From contig JAFZWW010000138.1 of the NCBI GenBank assembly GCA_017617005.1, positions 1-59,573 on the forward strand: a DNA stretch of 59,573 nt, in the 5' to 3' direction. Below are positions 52,697 through 59,573 of this stretch, in pieces. Within the stretch, counting starts at the first letter, position 1; each line of letters starts with the position of its first letter. The notes below the pieces were generated by a model that was not told the DNA's origin, did no database searches, and worked only from the letters and a program-made list of their open reading frames with translations. Made by a program: the position numbers and the translations under genes. The stretch is from Lachnospiraceae bacterium. GTDB lineage: Bacteria > Bacillota > Clostridia > Lachnospirales > Lachnospiraceae.

Positions 52697-53686
52697 ATGA
52701 GTTCGGGAAAACTGGTAAGTGTTATAGTTCCGGTCTACAATGCCGTGAATACACTTGAAAGATGCATAAACAGCATACTGAGACAGACATACCACAACCT
52801 GGAGATCATAATGGTTGATGATGCATCTACCGATTCTTCCAGGGAGCTGATGCTTAAGCTGGAACAGACCGATCCCGAAAGAATCATGGTCATATGTAAT
52901 GACGTTAATCATGGAGCGGGTGGAGCAAGGAATATTGCTCTTGAATACGCCCGCGGTGACTATCTTGCCTTTGTAGACAGCGATGATTACATTCATTCAT
53001 CTTTCGTAGAACTGCTTGTGGCAGAAATGGAAAAAGGCGGTCACGATTTCGTGGACTGCGGATATTTTGACGAAAGAAAAGACAGAGCAATTCTTCATAC
53101 CGATCGTAATATGAGAGGTATTTTAAGTGATGATACCAAATGCAATATGATCGCTGTTGGTGGGTATCTTTGCACGAAGCTTTTCAGAAGGGAACTCTTT
53201 TACGATCACAACGTCAGATTCCGTGAGAAATGCATTCTTGAAGATTCCGAGATCATGGTTGAAATGATCGCATATGCAAAATCTGTGGGGGCTGTTGAAG
53301 AAACTATGTATTGGTATACGGCTTCCCCTTCATCTACTTCAAACGGCCAGGCTGCGGCGTCTTATGTGAAGAATATTTATGAAGCAATGAGTGCTTTTGT
53401 CGGTTTGAAGGAAAAACTGGAGAATTATGAAGCACTTCGGCCGGCGATAGAATACATAATGATCCAGATGTATGATTACGGCGTTCATAAAGTATTGTCG
53501 GATCTCCAGAGAGATCATGTGATGGACAGTTTTCGGGAACTGAATAAATTGAGATATCTGCGCTTGGAAAATATAACTGAGGGATATAACAACAAGCATA
53601 TCCTTGCCAGGATCAAGAAAGCAGAACTTGATGTGATGGCTTTAAATGACAAGGATCCCCAAAAACTTATAAACAAATACAAATAA
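52697..53686 (+). CDS. glycosyltransferase family 2
   Basis: This 329-residue GT2 enzyme has VSVIVPVYNAVNTLERCI at the start, VDDASTDSS near 41, GGARNIALEYARGDYLAFVDSDDYIH (about 75-100; DSDD is the metal site) and LEDSEIMVEMIAY near 180 as acceptor loop. It lies 8 nt after the MBOAT gene and 33 nt before the AlgJ-like gene, so sugar addition and acetylation are probably parts of one pathway. Its closest relative in the window is the gene at 54927. Confidence 0.87.
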   Translation: MSSGKLVSVIVPVYNAVNTLERCINSILRQTYHNLEIIMVDDASTDSSRELMLKLEQTDPERIMVICNDVNHGAGGARNIALEYARGDYLAFVDSDDYIHSSFVELLVAEMEKGGHDFVDCGYFDERKDRAILHTDRNMRGILSDDTKCNMIAVGGYLCTKLFRRELFYDHNVRFREKCILEDSEIMVEMIAYAKSVGAVEETMYWYTASPSSTSNGQAAASYVKNIYEAMSAFVGLKEKLENYEALRPAIEYIMIQMYDYGVHKVLSDLQRDHVMDSFRELNKLRYLRLENITEGYNNKHILARIKKAELDVMALNDKDPQKLINKYK

Positions 53687-53719
53687 CGTAGTATTGTTCC
53701 GTTATTTTTCGACACGTAC

Positions 53720-54862
53720 ATGAAAGAAAAAAGCAGTAAAAAACTGAATATGCGGTTCGTTTTTGTGCATATCACTTTCTGGGGATTCATCATCGGATTC
53801 CCGATCCTTTATATGCTCATCGGGTCGAAGGTGGATACCGTTAACTTTGAGAACAGGAACCTTGCGGAAAAGCCTGTCTTTTCTTTTGAGACGATCGATG
53901 ATTATCCGCTTGAGTATGAGGCATATTATAACGATAACTTCCCGTTCAGGAGCAAACTCATAACTCTCAACAGCAGGATTTCTTACCAGATCCTCGGAGA
54001 GGGAAGTGCTGCTACGATCGTTGGAAAGGAAGGATGGCTGTTCTATAATGCCGAGAATATCGGTAACGGAACAAGCATCGGACAGTTCAAGGGAATTGAA
54101 AAGTTCACCGATGAGGAGCTTGCACAGGCTGCGGCAAGTCTCGAAGCAACCAAGGCTTGGTGTGATGAGCACGGATGTGAATTTGTCCTTTTCATAGCTC
54201 CCAATAAAGAGCGAGTTTACAGCGAGTATATGCCCGATGAATATCAGACCTACAGACAGGGTGATGGCTGCAATACAGACCAGCTCGTGGATTATCTCAG
54301 GACAAATAGCGATATCCGTGTCGTATGGGCATATGAGGATATGCTTGATTACAAGGAGGGACATCCCGATGAGCCTATGTACTACCATCTGGATACTCAC
54401 TGGAACTATCTGGGCGGATATGTCGGTTCAAGGGCACTTCTAAGAGAACTCGGTATAGAGATACCTCCGGCAGATGAAAGGGATATTGAAAGAGTTGAAA
54501 GATACCAAACCTGGGGTGATCTGACCAATCTTATGAATCTCGGGGCCAGCGACCTCTTTAACGATACGGATTACGTATTTCATGGGTATCCCGTCGAAGG
54601 AATGCAGATCATTTCGGATGATGTGAACGGAATTGTCGGATATATGAACCCCGGCAGGGATAGCAGGAATGTTGTGATCTACAGGGATTCATTCTGCAAT
54701 ATCATGAGATACTTCCTGGGTGAGCATTTCAATACCATCAGGATGGTTCCGAAGGAGTACTGGGATCCGTCCATTCTGGAGGAAAATCCCCCTGATGTGC
54801 TGGTCATAGAGCTTACGGAACGCTTTGTGGACATACTGATTGATGAGCATATACAGCCATAA
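53720..54862 (+). CDS. AlgJ/AlgX-like SGNH O-acetyltransferase (DHHW type)
   Basis: A 380-residue protein with one membrane helix (about 14-35) and an external SGNH-like domain. The signature LDTHWNYLGG (about 223-232) matches the DHHW motif of alginate acetylation proteins, and the late VIYRDSFCNIMRYFLGEHF segment (about 313-331) holds the nucleophile serine in RDSF. It should accept acetyl groups from the MBOAT protein and place them on a polysaccharide or glycan outside the membrane. No strong ribosome binding site is visible before the chosen ATG. Confidence 0.85.
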   Translation: MKEKSSKKLNMRFVFVHITFWGFIIGFPILYMLIGSKVDTVNFENRNLAEKPVFSFETIDDYPLEYEAYYNDNFPFRSKLITLNSRISYQILGEGSAATIVGKEGWLFYNAENIGNGTSIGQFKGIEKFTDEELAQAAASLEATKAWCDEHGCEFVLFIAPNKERVYSEYMPDEYQTYRQGDGCNTDQLVDYLRTNSDIRVVWAYEDMLDYKEGHPDEPMYYHLDTHWNYLGGYVGSRALLRELGIEIPPADERDIERVERYQTWGDLTNLMNLGASDLFNDTDYVFHGYPVEGMQIISDDVNGIVGYMNPGRDSRNVVIYRDSFCNIMRYFLGEHFNTIRMVPKEYWDPSILEENPPDVLVIELTERFVDILIDEHIQP

Positions 54863-54926
54863 CATAAAAGCAGAGTATATATGGTCTTTTTGCGACTTAA
54901 TAAGATAACGGTGTAACGGAGTGGTT

Positions 54927-55970
54927 GTGAAGAAAAAAGTCTCGATAATTATTCCATGTCATAATTGTTCAGAGAGTCTTGGAATGACGTGGGATTCCAT
55001 AAAAGCTCAGAATATGAATATGGATGAGCTTGAATGTATATTCGTGGATGATGCTTCGGATGATGAAGGAGCTACCATGGATATGCTTGTTGAGATTGAA
55101 AATGAAGCTCCTGAAAGCGTTATGGTTGTTCAGCTTGATAAGAATGTTCGCCAGGGTGGGGCGAGAAATGTTGCTTTGCAATATGTTAGCGGTGAATATA
55201 TCCTTTTTTTGGATGCGGATGACACAATAAGAAAGGATACATGTGACTCTTTATATGAAAAGGCAATTGAGTATGACTGTGATCTCATACAGTTTAAACA
55301 CAGGCATATAAAAGAAAACGAAAGCCTGAAGGGAGTGCCTGAAAATGGCATAATAACGGGAACTGAGATCCTATACGACCTTGCTGACGAGGATACCAGA
55401 AAGTGTCTGCTCACGCTTTCCATAGGCAGTGCCGGATGTACCAATAAATTCTACAAAGCAGAACTTGTTAAAAAATGTGCATCATCATATGCCGAGAATC
55501 TGATATACGAAGAACCTAAGTTCGTTTATCCGATGTTTTTATATGCCAACAAGCTGTTGATGCTGGACGAGGATTTCTATGAATACCGGTGGCGTGCCGA
55601 TTCTACCATGACGAGCCAGCTTGGAAGAAGACTCCTGGATCACCCGAGAGTTCAGCTTGAACTTCTTGAGGATCTGCTTGCCAGAACCGACGAGTACAAG
55701 AAGTATCATGACGAGATAGAGTATTATTTTATTAAGTCGTTTTACATTGAAACTCTCGTGTTTGCGTATACGAACAGAGGAACTATTCCACCGGAATTTA
55801 TGGCTTACATGCAGTCTGTATGTAAAACGTTCTTTCCTGAATCGATCAAAAACAAATATATTAAGGCCGATGAAGTGTTTACGGAAGCTCTGAGTTCACT
55901 GAATAAGGAGTTTGACGACATCCGGAAGCTTGAACTGTTTGAAAAACAGTTGACCGAAAAACTCATATAG
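54927..55970 (+). CDS. glycosyltransferase family 2
   Basis: A 347-residue GT2 enzyme: VSIIIPCHNCSESLGMTW at the start, VDDASDDEGA near 40, GGARNVALQYVSGEYILFLDADDTIRKD (about 77-104; DADD metal site) and LIYEEPKFVYPMFLY near 190. GTG 54927 was preferred over GTG 54921 because CGGAG lies 5 nt before it. The base composition is more AT-rich than the polysaccharide genes to the left. It is the last gene before the sigma-D flaG promoter, so it may belong to filament glycan synthesis. Confidence 0.87.
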   Translation: MKKKVSIIIPCHNCSESLGMTWDSIKAQNMNMDELECIFVDDASDDEGATMDMLVEIENEAPESVMVVQLDKNVRQGGARNVALQYVSGEYILFLDADDTIRKDTCDSLYEKAIEYDCDLIQFKHRHIKENESLKGVPENGIITGTEILYDLADEDTRKCLLTLSIGSAGCTNKFYKAELVKKCASSYAENLIYEEPKFVYPMFLYANKLLMLDEDFYEYRWRADSTMTSQLGRRLLDHPRVQLELLEDLLARTDEYKKYHDEIEYYFIKSFYIETLVFAYTNRGTIPPEFMAYMQSVCKTFFPESIKNKYIKADEVFTEALSSLNKEFDDIRKLELFEKQLTEKLI

Positions 55971-56076
55971 CATTCAAAAGGAGTATTTTTGGGTGTTGTT
56001 TAATGATGATCAGGAAGAAAAAAGAGCGAAAGCATAAAATATCAGTAGATATTAAATAAAATTATAGATTTAGGGG

Positions 56077-56104
56077 TAAATATTCGGTCATAGTATGCCG
56101 ATGT
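56077..56104 (+). promoter_or_regulatory. sigma-D (sigma-28) flagellar promoter for flaG
   Basis: TAAA (56077-56080), a 16-nt spacer and GCCGATGT (56097-56104) match the sigma-D consensus TAAA-N15-GCCGATAT with one change. Transcription would start near 56111, giving a leader of about 115 nt. Confidence 0.8.
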
Positions 56105-56155
56105 AAAGTTCAGAAAAGTATCTTCAGCATCATTTTGCATGCCGGAGCATATAAC

Positions 56156-56221
56156 ATGAAGAATGAAACCATAAACCCTAAGGATGAGAAGGAAAACATC
56201 CGACATATCACACGGAGGTGA
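56156..56221 (+). CDS. 21-residue upstream ORF in the flaG leader
   Basis: ATG at 56156 has GGAG 8 nt upstream and runs for 21 charged codons. Its TGA (56219-56221) lies inside the flaG ribosome binding site GGAGGTGATC, so ribosomes finishing here would be next to the flaG start at 56227. This could couple or modulate flaG translation. It may be chance, since the product has no recognisable features. Confidence 0.35.
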   Translation: MKNETINPKDEKENIRHITRR

Positions 56222-56226
56222 TCAAA

Positions 56227-56652
56227 ATGGCACTTGAACCTATTAACAGCGTAATGAGCCTTCAGCAGCAGACCTATTCTGCTCCCAAGGCTGTTCAGCC
56301 TGCAGAGGCTTCCGAACCTGTACGCAGCGAGAATACTGCAGCTACTATCCTCGAGGATGTTGCTGTTGTTGAAAATGCTTCAGCTAAGGGAAATGCCGAT
56401 TATCAGGATAATGCGGAAGACCAGCAGACTACTCCTGAACAGCTCAAAAAGGCAGTTGAACAGCTTAAGAAAGGTCAGCTCGAGAATTCCGAGGCTGTTT
56501 TCGGATTCCATGAAGAGACCAACAGAGTAACCATTAAGATAGTTGACAAAGAGACCAAGAAGGTCATTAAGGAGCTTCCTCCCGAGAAGACGCTTGATAT
56601 GATCGCCAAGGTATGGGAGCTTGCAGGCCTTATGGTCGATGAGAAGAGATAA
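56227..56652 (+). CDS. flaG: flagellar protein FlaG
   Basis: A 141-residue protein with a low-complexity Glu/Ala/Gln-rich first half and the conserved FlaG C-terminal domain (about 75-141; FGFHEETNRVTIKIVDKETKKVIKELPPEKTLDMIAKVWELAGLMVDEKR). FlaG limits filament length in other flagellates. An ideal GGAGGTGATC ribosome binding site precedes the ATG; the GTG at 56218 lies within that site. It heads the filament operon flaG-fliD-fliS-fliT under the sigma-D promoter. Confidence 0.92.
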   Translation: MALEPINSVMSLQQQTYSAPKAVQPAEASEPVRSENTAATILEDVAVVENASAKGNADYQDNAEDQQTTPEQLKKAVEQLKKGQLENSEAVFGFHEETNRVTIKIVDKETKKVIKELPPEKTLDMIAKVWELAGLMVDEKR

Positions 56653-56663
56653 GGAGGGAAGCT

Positions 56664-58211
56664 ATGTCTGATAAATTAAGAATGAGCGGACTTATATCCG
56701 GCATGGATACGGATTCCGTAATAGAAGCCCTCGTAAGCACAAAAAGACAAAAGGTTACCACTGCCAAGAACGACCAGAAGAAGCTTGAATGGAAGCAGGA
56801 TATATGGAAGGGCATAAATACCAACATTAAAGGCTTGTTCCAGTCTCATGTTTCCAAAATGAGATTCACTTCGGCATATAGCAAGAAGACTACTTCTGTG
56901 TCAAATTCATCTGTGGCAAGCGTTATCACCGGAGATGGTGCTGTTGATGCAACTCAGAAGCTTCGTGTAGAGAAACTTGCAAAGAGCGCTTATCTTACCG
57001 GCAAGGATCTTAACGGGGACAGTAACGAGAAAACTTTTACCGCTTCCAGCACCCTTGCAGACCTTGGTTTTGAAGGCGGAAGTGACACTATAAGTCTCAA
57101 TATCGGAGGCGTGGATCAGGAACCTCTTGCAGTTGACGGTTCCACAACCATTTCCGATGTTCTTACTTATCTTAAGGGTGCCGGACTTAATGCATCCTTT
57201 GATGAGGACTCACAGAGATTCTTCGTAAGTGCTAAGTCTACCGGTGCGTCACATGACTTTACGCTTTCCGACGGAGGAAACGGAGCTCTTGCAGCGCTCG
57301 GACTTAAGCTGGCTACCGCATCCGAGAAGGAAGCTGAGGATTTTGACCAGTCTGATTACGCTACCAAGATAGACGGATCCAATGCCGTTATTTATCTTAA
57401 CGATGCAAAATTCACCGGAGATACCAATACATTTAAGATCAATAATCTTACAATCACCGCTCTTGATGAGACCGGTGATAAGGAGATCACTCTTACCACA
57501 ACAACCGATACGAGTGGTATATACGGAATGATCAAGGATATGATCAGCCAGTATAATAAGTCTATCAATGAGATAGATAAGTATTATAATGCCGACTCCA
57601 TAAGGAAGTACTCCATGCTTACCGACGAAGAGAAGGAAGCAATGAAGGATAAGGAAGTTGAAGAGTATGAGAATAAGATTAAATCAGGACTTCTCAGAAG
57701 CGATGGTAATCTTTCATCACTCAGAACCCTTTTCACAGGAGTGATGTCCAGCGGTATTGAGATTGATGGTAAGACTTATTATCTGTCGGATTTCGGAATC
57801 GGTACCGGCAATTACTTTACAACTGCGGATAATGAGAAGCATGCTCTTCACATTAACGGTGATAAGGATGATTCCACTGTCAGTGATAAGGCCGATAAGT
57901 TATCCGAGATGATCGCATCCGATCCTGAACTGGTCACCCAGTTTTTCAGTAAGCTTTCTCAGGAACTGTATTCAAAACTGGATGATGCCTCCAAGTCTGT
58001 CCAGGGTTATAGAAGCTATGGAAGTTTCTATGACGACAAGAAGATGAAATCCGATTATGACGGATACAAGACCACTATCAAGAACCTTGAAGATAAGGCA
58101 AATGACTATGAAGACAGGCTGTACAAGCAGTTCTCATCCATGGAAACCGCACTTGCAAATCTTCAGAAAAAGAGTTCGGCATTAGCCGGCCTCCTCGGAA
58201 CGAGTTCGTGA
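56664..58211 (+). CDS. fliD: flagellar filament cap protein FliD (hook-associated protein 2)
   Basis: A 515-residue protein that caps the filament and helps flagellin fold at the tip. The N-terminal FliD domain starts with MSGLISGMDTDSVIEALVSTKRQKV (about 7-31) and runs to about 100; the C-terminal FliD domain covers about 230-500 and ends in a coiled coil (LEDKANDYEDRLYKQFSSMETALANLQKKSSALAGLL). The variable middle region carries Ser/Thr-rich strands. AAGGAGGGA lies 7 nt upstream. Gene order with flaG and fliS is typical. Confidence 0.95.
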   Translation: MSDKLRMSGLISGMDTDSVIEALVSTKRQKVTTAKNDQKKLEWKQDIWKGINTNIKGLFQSHVSKMRFTSAYSKKTTSVSNSSVASVITGDGAVDATQKLRVEKLAKSAYLTGKDLNGDSNEKTFTASSTLADLGFEGGSDTISLNIGGVDQEPLAVDGSTTISDVLTYLKGAGLNASFDEDSQRFFVSAKSTGASHDFTLSDGGNGALAALGLKLATASEKEAEDFDQSDYATKIDGSNAVIYLNDAKFTGDTNTFKINNLTITALDETGDKEITLTTTTDTSGIYGMIKDMISQYNKSINEIDKYYNADSIRKYSMLTDEEKEAMKDKEVEEYENKIKSGLLRSDGNLSSLRTLFTGVMSSGIEIDGKTYYLSDFGIGTGNYFTTADNEKHALHINGDKDDSTVSDKADKLSEMIASDPELVTQFFSKLSQELYSKLDDASKSVQGYRSYGSFYDDKKMKSDYDGYKTTIKNLEDKANDYEDRLYKQFSSMETALANLQKKSSALAGLLGTSS

Positions 58212-58237
58212 TAATATCACCTTAAGGAGATAAAGGA

Positions 58238-58624
58238 ATGCCTTTACCTAACGCATATCAGCAATATGCCAACAACAGGATACTGACTTCTTCGCCTGCC
58301 GAGCTTACCCTTATGCTCTATGATGGGGCTATTAAATTCCTTAATATAGCACTTGGCGCTATAGAGGAGAAAGATATCCAGAAGGCTCACACTAATATCC
58401 TCAAGGCAGAGCACATCATTGATTATCTGAGACAGACTTTGGATATGAAGTATGCCGTGGCACAGGATTTCGAAAATATTTATTCGTATCTTTCCCAGAG
58501 ACTGATCGAAGCTAATCTTAAGAAAGATCCTGAAATCCTTGAGGAAGTAAACGGACATCTCCATTCCGTAAGGGATACCTGGAAGGAAGTTATGAAGCTT
58601 AACGGCATAACCTGGAGAACCTGA
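58238..58624 (+). CDS. fliS: flagellin export chaperone FliS
   Basis: This 128-residue helical protein binds the C-terminus of flagellin to prevent early polymerisation. The N-terminus PNAYQQYANNRILTSSPAELTLMLYDGAIKFLNIA (about 4-38) is the FliS signature, followed by KAHTNILKAEHIIDYLRQTLD. In Gram-positive bacteria FliS also works with FliW and CsrA to set flagellin level. AAGGAG lies 11 nt upstream. Confidence 0.95.
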   Translation: MPLPNAYQQYANNRILTSSPAELTLMLYDGAIKFLNIALGAIEEKDIQKAHTNILKAEHIIDYLRQTLDMKYAVAQDFENIYSYLSQRLIEANLKKDPEILEEVNGHLHSVRDTWKEVMKLNGITWRT

Positions 58625-58634
58625 AGGAGGCATG

Positions 58635-59114
58635 ATGGAAGATTATCTGGATCTGCTGGAAGAGTCACTTATTAAAAAGTCGGCTATCCTCGATAAAATA
58701 GAAGAATTTAATCTGAAACAGAGAGATATCTTTTCCGGAACCGGTGAGAATCCCGATTTTGACAGATTCGATTCCTATGTTGAGGAAAAAGGCAAACTGA
58801 TAAACGAATTGAATGCTCTCGACAACGGTTTTGAAACACTCTATGAAAGAGTAGCTGATACTCTTAAGGAGAACAAGAAGGATAACGCCGGTAGGATTGC
58901 AAGGCTTCAGGATCTTATCAGAGAGATAACAGACAAGAGTTCGTCATTGCAGTCCCAGGAGAGGACAAACAGGGAACTGATGCAAGATTACTTCCAAAAT
59001 GCCCGCGAGCAGATAGGTAAGGGACGAAATTCATTGAATGCTGCCTATAGTTATTTTCAAGCACAGCGTGGATCCGGTAACACTGAGTCACTTTACGTGG
59101 ATTCAAAGCAGTAA
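58635..59114 (+). CDS. FliT/FlgN-like flagellar export chaperone
   Basis: A 159-residue, highly charged, all-helical protein with coiled-coil character (DLLEESLIKKSAILDKIEEFN; ARLQDLIREITDKSSSLQSQERTNRELMQDYF). It follows fliS by 10 nt where fliT usually lies, though the length and the C-terminal EQIGKGRNSLNAAYSYFQ also suit FlgN. ATG 58635 was chosen since AAGGAGG lies 4 nt before it; the ATG at 58632 is too close. It probably guides FliD or hook-associated proteins to the export gate. Confidence 0.75.
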   Translation: MEDYLDLLEESLIKKSAILDKIEEFNLKQRDIFSGTGENPDFDRFDSYVEEKGKLINELNALDNGFETLYERVADTLKENKKDNAGRIARLQDLIREITDKSSSLQSQERTNRELMQDYFQNAREQIGKGRNSLNAAYSYFQAQRGSGNTESLYVDSKQ

Positions 59115-59130
59115 AAATCAATATTTCTAT

Positions 59131-59159
59131 AAAAAAGAGCAGATTTTCTGCTCTTTTTT
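59131..59159 (+). terminator. strong terminator of the flaG operon
   Basis: A perfect 12-bp stem (59131-59142 with 59148-59159) with a 5-nt loop ends in TTTTTT. The A-run on the other side also makes it usable on the minus strand. Confidence 0.92.
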
Positions 59160-59182
59160 AATATTTTTTTAATATTAGGGGT

Positions 59183-59209
59183 TAAGTTTTTGAAATGTGG
59201 TCCGATATA
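59183..59209 (+). promoter_or_regulatory. sigma-D (sigma-28) promoter for flagellin
   Basis: TAAG (59183-59186), a 15-nt spacer and CCGATATA (59202-59209) match the sigma-D consensus. Expected start is near 59215. Confidence 0.85.
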
Positions 59210-59214
59210 ATGAG

Positions 59215-59322
59215 TGTAAGCGGAAAGAAAACAGAAAAAACCGCTACATATTGAAAAAGGTTAACTGGTAATGCCCCGCCAAAAATGAGAGGGGCGAGGG
59301 CAAACTCAAGGAGGATAATATT
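59215..59322 (+). promoter_or_regulatory. flagellin mRNA leader with two hairpins
   Basis: The first hairpin, GTA-GCGG (59216-59223) with CCGCTAC (59241-59247), lies at the predicted 5' end and has a 17-nt purine loop. The second, GCCCC (59273-59277) with GGGGC (59291-59295), lies 15 nt before AAGGAGGATAAT. The GGA in the ribosome binding site and the GCGGA in the first stem-loop are possible CsrA contacts, as known for hag in Bacillus. Confidence 0.5.
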
Positions 59323-59573
59323 ATGGTAGTACAGCACAATCTTACAGCAATGAACTCTAACAGAATGCTTGGTCTTACAACAAGTTCACTTGGTAAGTCA
59401 ACTGAGAAGCTTTCTTCCGGATATAAGATCAACCGTGCAGCAGATAATGCAGCAGGTCTCGCAATCTCCGAGAAAATGAGACGTCAGGTAAGAGGACTTA
59501 CCCAGGCATCTACCAACGCACAGGACGGCATTTCCGCAGTACAGACCGCTGAAGGTGCACTCAATGAAGTACA
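59323..59573 (+). CDS. fliC: flagellin, N-terminal part (cut by window end)
   Basis: The first 83 residues of a flagellin are present and the frame is open to the window end. The D0/D1 signature is intact: [16 protein letters not shown] at the start, then [37 protein letters not shown] and [22 protein letters not shown]. It is exported and forms the filament with FliD as cap and FliS as chaperone, both encoded just upstream. AAGGAGG lies 8 nt before the ATG. The codons are strongly biased, as expected for a highly expressed gene. Confidence 0.95.
   Translation, partial: MVVQHNLTAMNSNRMLGLTTSSLGKSTEKLSSGYKINRAADNAAGLAISEKMRRQVRGLTQASTNAQDGISAVQTAEGALNEV

Noticed and set aside
56003-56059. An 18-codon basic ORF after the last glycosyltransferase
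   Set aside because: It has no suitably spaced ribosome binding site, lies upstream of the sigma-D promoter and is low-complexity Lys/Arg.
1-59573. tRNA, rRNA, CRISPR array, prophage, insertion sequence or replication origin
   Set aside because: No cloverleaf, no rRNA, no regularly spaced repeats, no transposase or integrase and no DnaA-box cluster was seen on reading. A dedicated scan (tRNAscan-SE, CRISPR finder) was not possible here.

Overview
The window looks like a chromosomal segment of a motile, Gram-positive Lachnospiraceae-type clostridium. Evidence: the flagellin N-terminus, the mbl-flhO-flhP and comFC-yvyF gene orders shared with Bacillus, a cdaA-cdaR-glmM operon, HPr, PadR-less DUF1700 genes, AGGAGG ribosome binding sites and sigma-D type flagellar promoters. 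Nearly all genes lie on the + strand; the only exception is a two-gene island at 26.8-29.9 kb.

Layout. 0-1.7 kb: two family-2 glycosyltransferases. 1.85-4.3 kb: a DUF1700 membrane protein, a 46-residue membrane remnant and a 7TM HD-GYP c-di-GMP phosphodiesterase. 4.3-4.77 kb: a non-coding stretch with a terminator and a 228-nt structured element (copy 1). 4.77-11.2 kb: mbl, two basal-body rod genes, a FlgJ-type rod protein, RecD2 helicase, ComF and a YvyF-like flagellar operon protein. 11.3-16.7 kb: two membrane proteins of unknown function, then cdaA-cdaR-glmM and HPr. 16.7-35.1 kb: a large surface-polysaccharide region with family-2 and family-4 glycosyltransferases, an initiating undecaprenyl-phosphate sugar transferase, GT-C and GtrII membrane transferases, a second copy of the structured element at 20.34-20.56 kb, and the minus-strand SGNH hydrolase and trypsin-like protease pair. 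35.1-43.7 kb: dnaE, pfkA, a membrane protein, a GntR regulator, proC, a SpoU methyltransferase and a decayed ABC transporter. 43.7-50 kb: a SleB-type cell wall hydrolase, NfeD/SPFH, argF, birA, a small Lachnospiraceae protein and dusB. 50-56 kb: a CgeB-like glycosyltransferase, an MBOAT/AlgJ-like O-acetylation pair and two more family-2 glycosyltransferases. 56-59.6 kb: flaG, fliD, fliS, a FliT/FlgN-like chaperone and the start of flagellin, with sigma-D promoters before flaG and flagellin.

How it works together. Three themes alternate: flagellum assembly (hook-basal rod, export chaperones, filament cap, filament), envelope glycans (lipid-linked initiation by the sugar transferase, elongation by cytosolic transferases, membrane transferases using polyprenyl-phosphate sugars, O-acetylation) and envelope signalling (c-di-AMP, c-di-GMP, HPr). 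The acetylation and glycosyltransferase block runs directly into the flagellar filament genes, which allows a role in filament glycosylation.

The strongest candidate for something undescribed is the pair of structured non-coding elements at 4432-4659 and 20341-20562. They share short conserved single-stranded motifs and the same branched fold, but their stems differ in sequence while remaining paired. Both present GGA in hairpin loops, which resembles CsrA-binding RNA. A second oddity is a 39-residue micro-ORF that is just the EAA loop of an ABC permease, translationally coupled to an ABC ATPase that has lost its Q-loop, signature and H-loop residues. All functional calls are from reading the sequence; no search or folding program was run.
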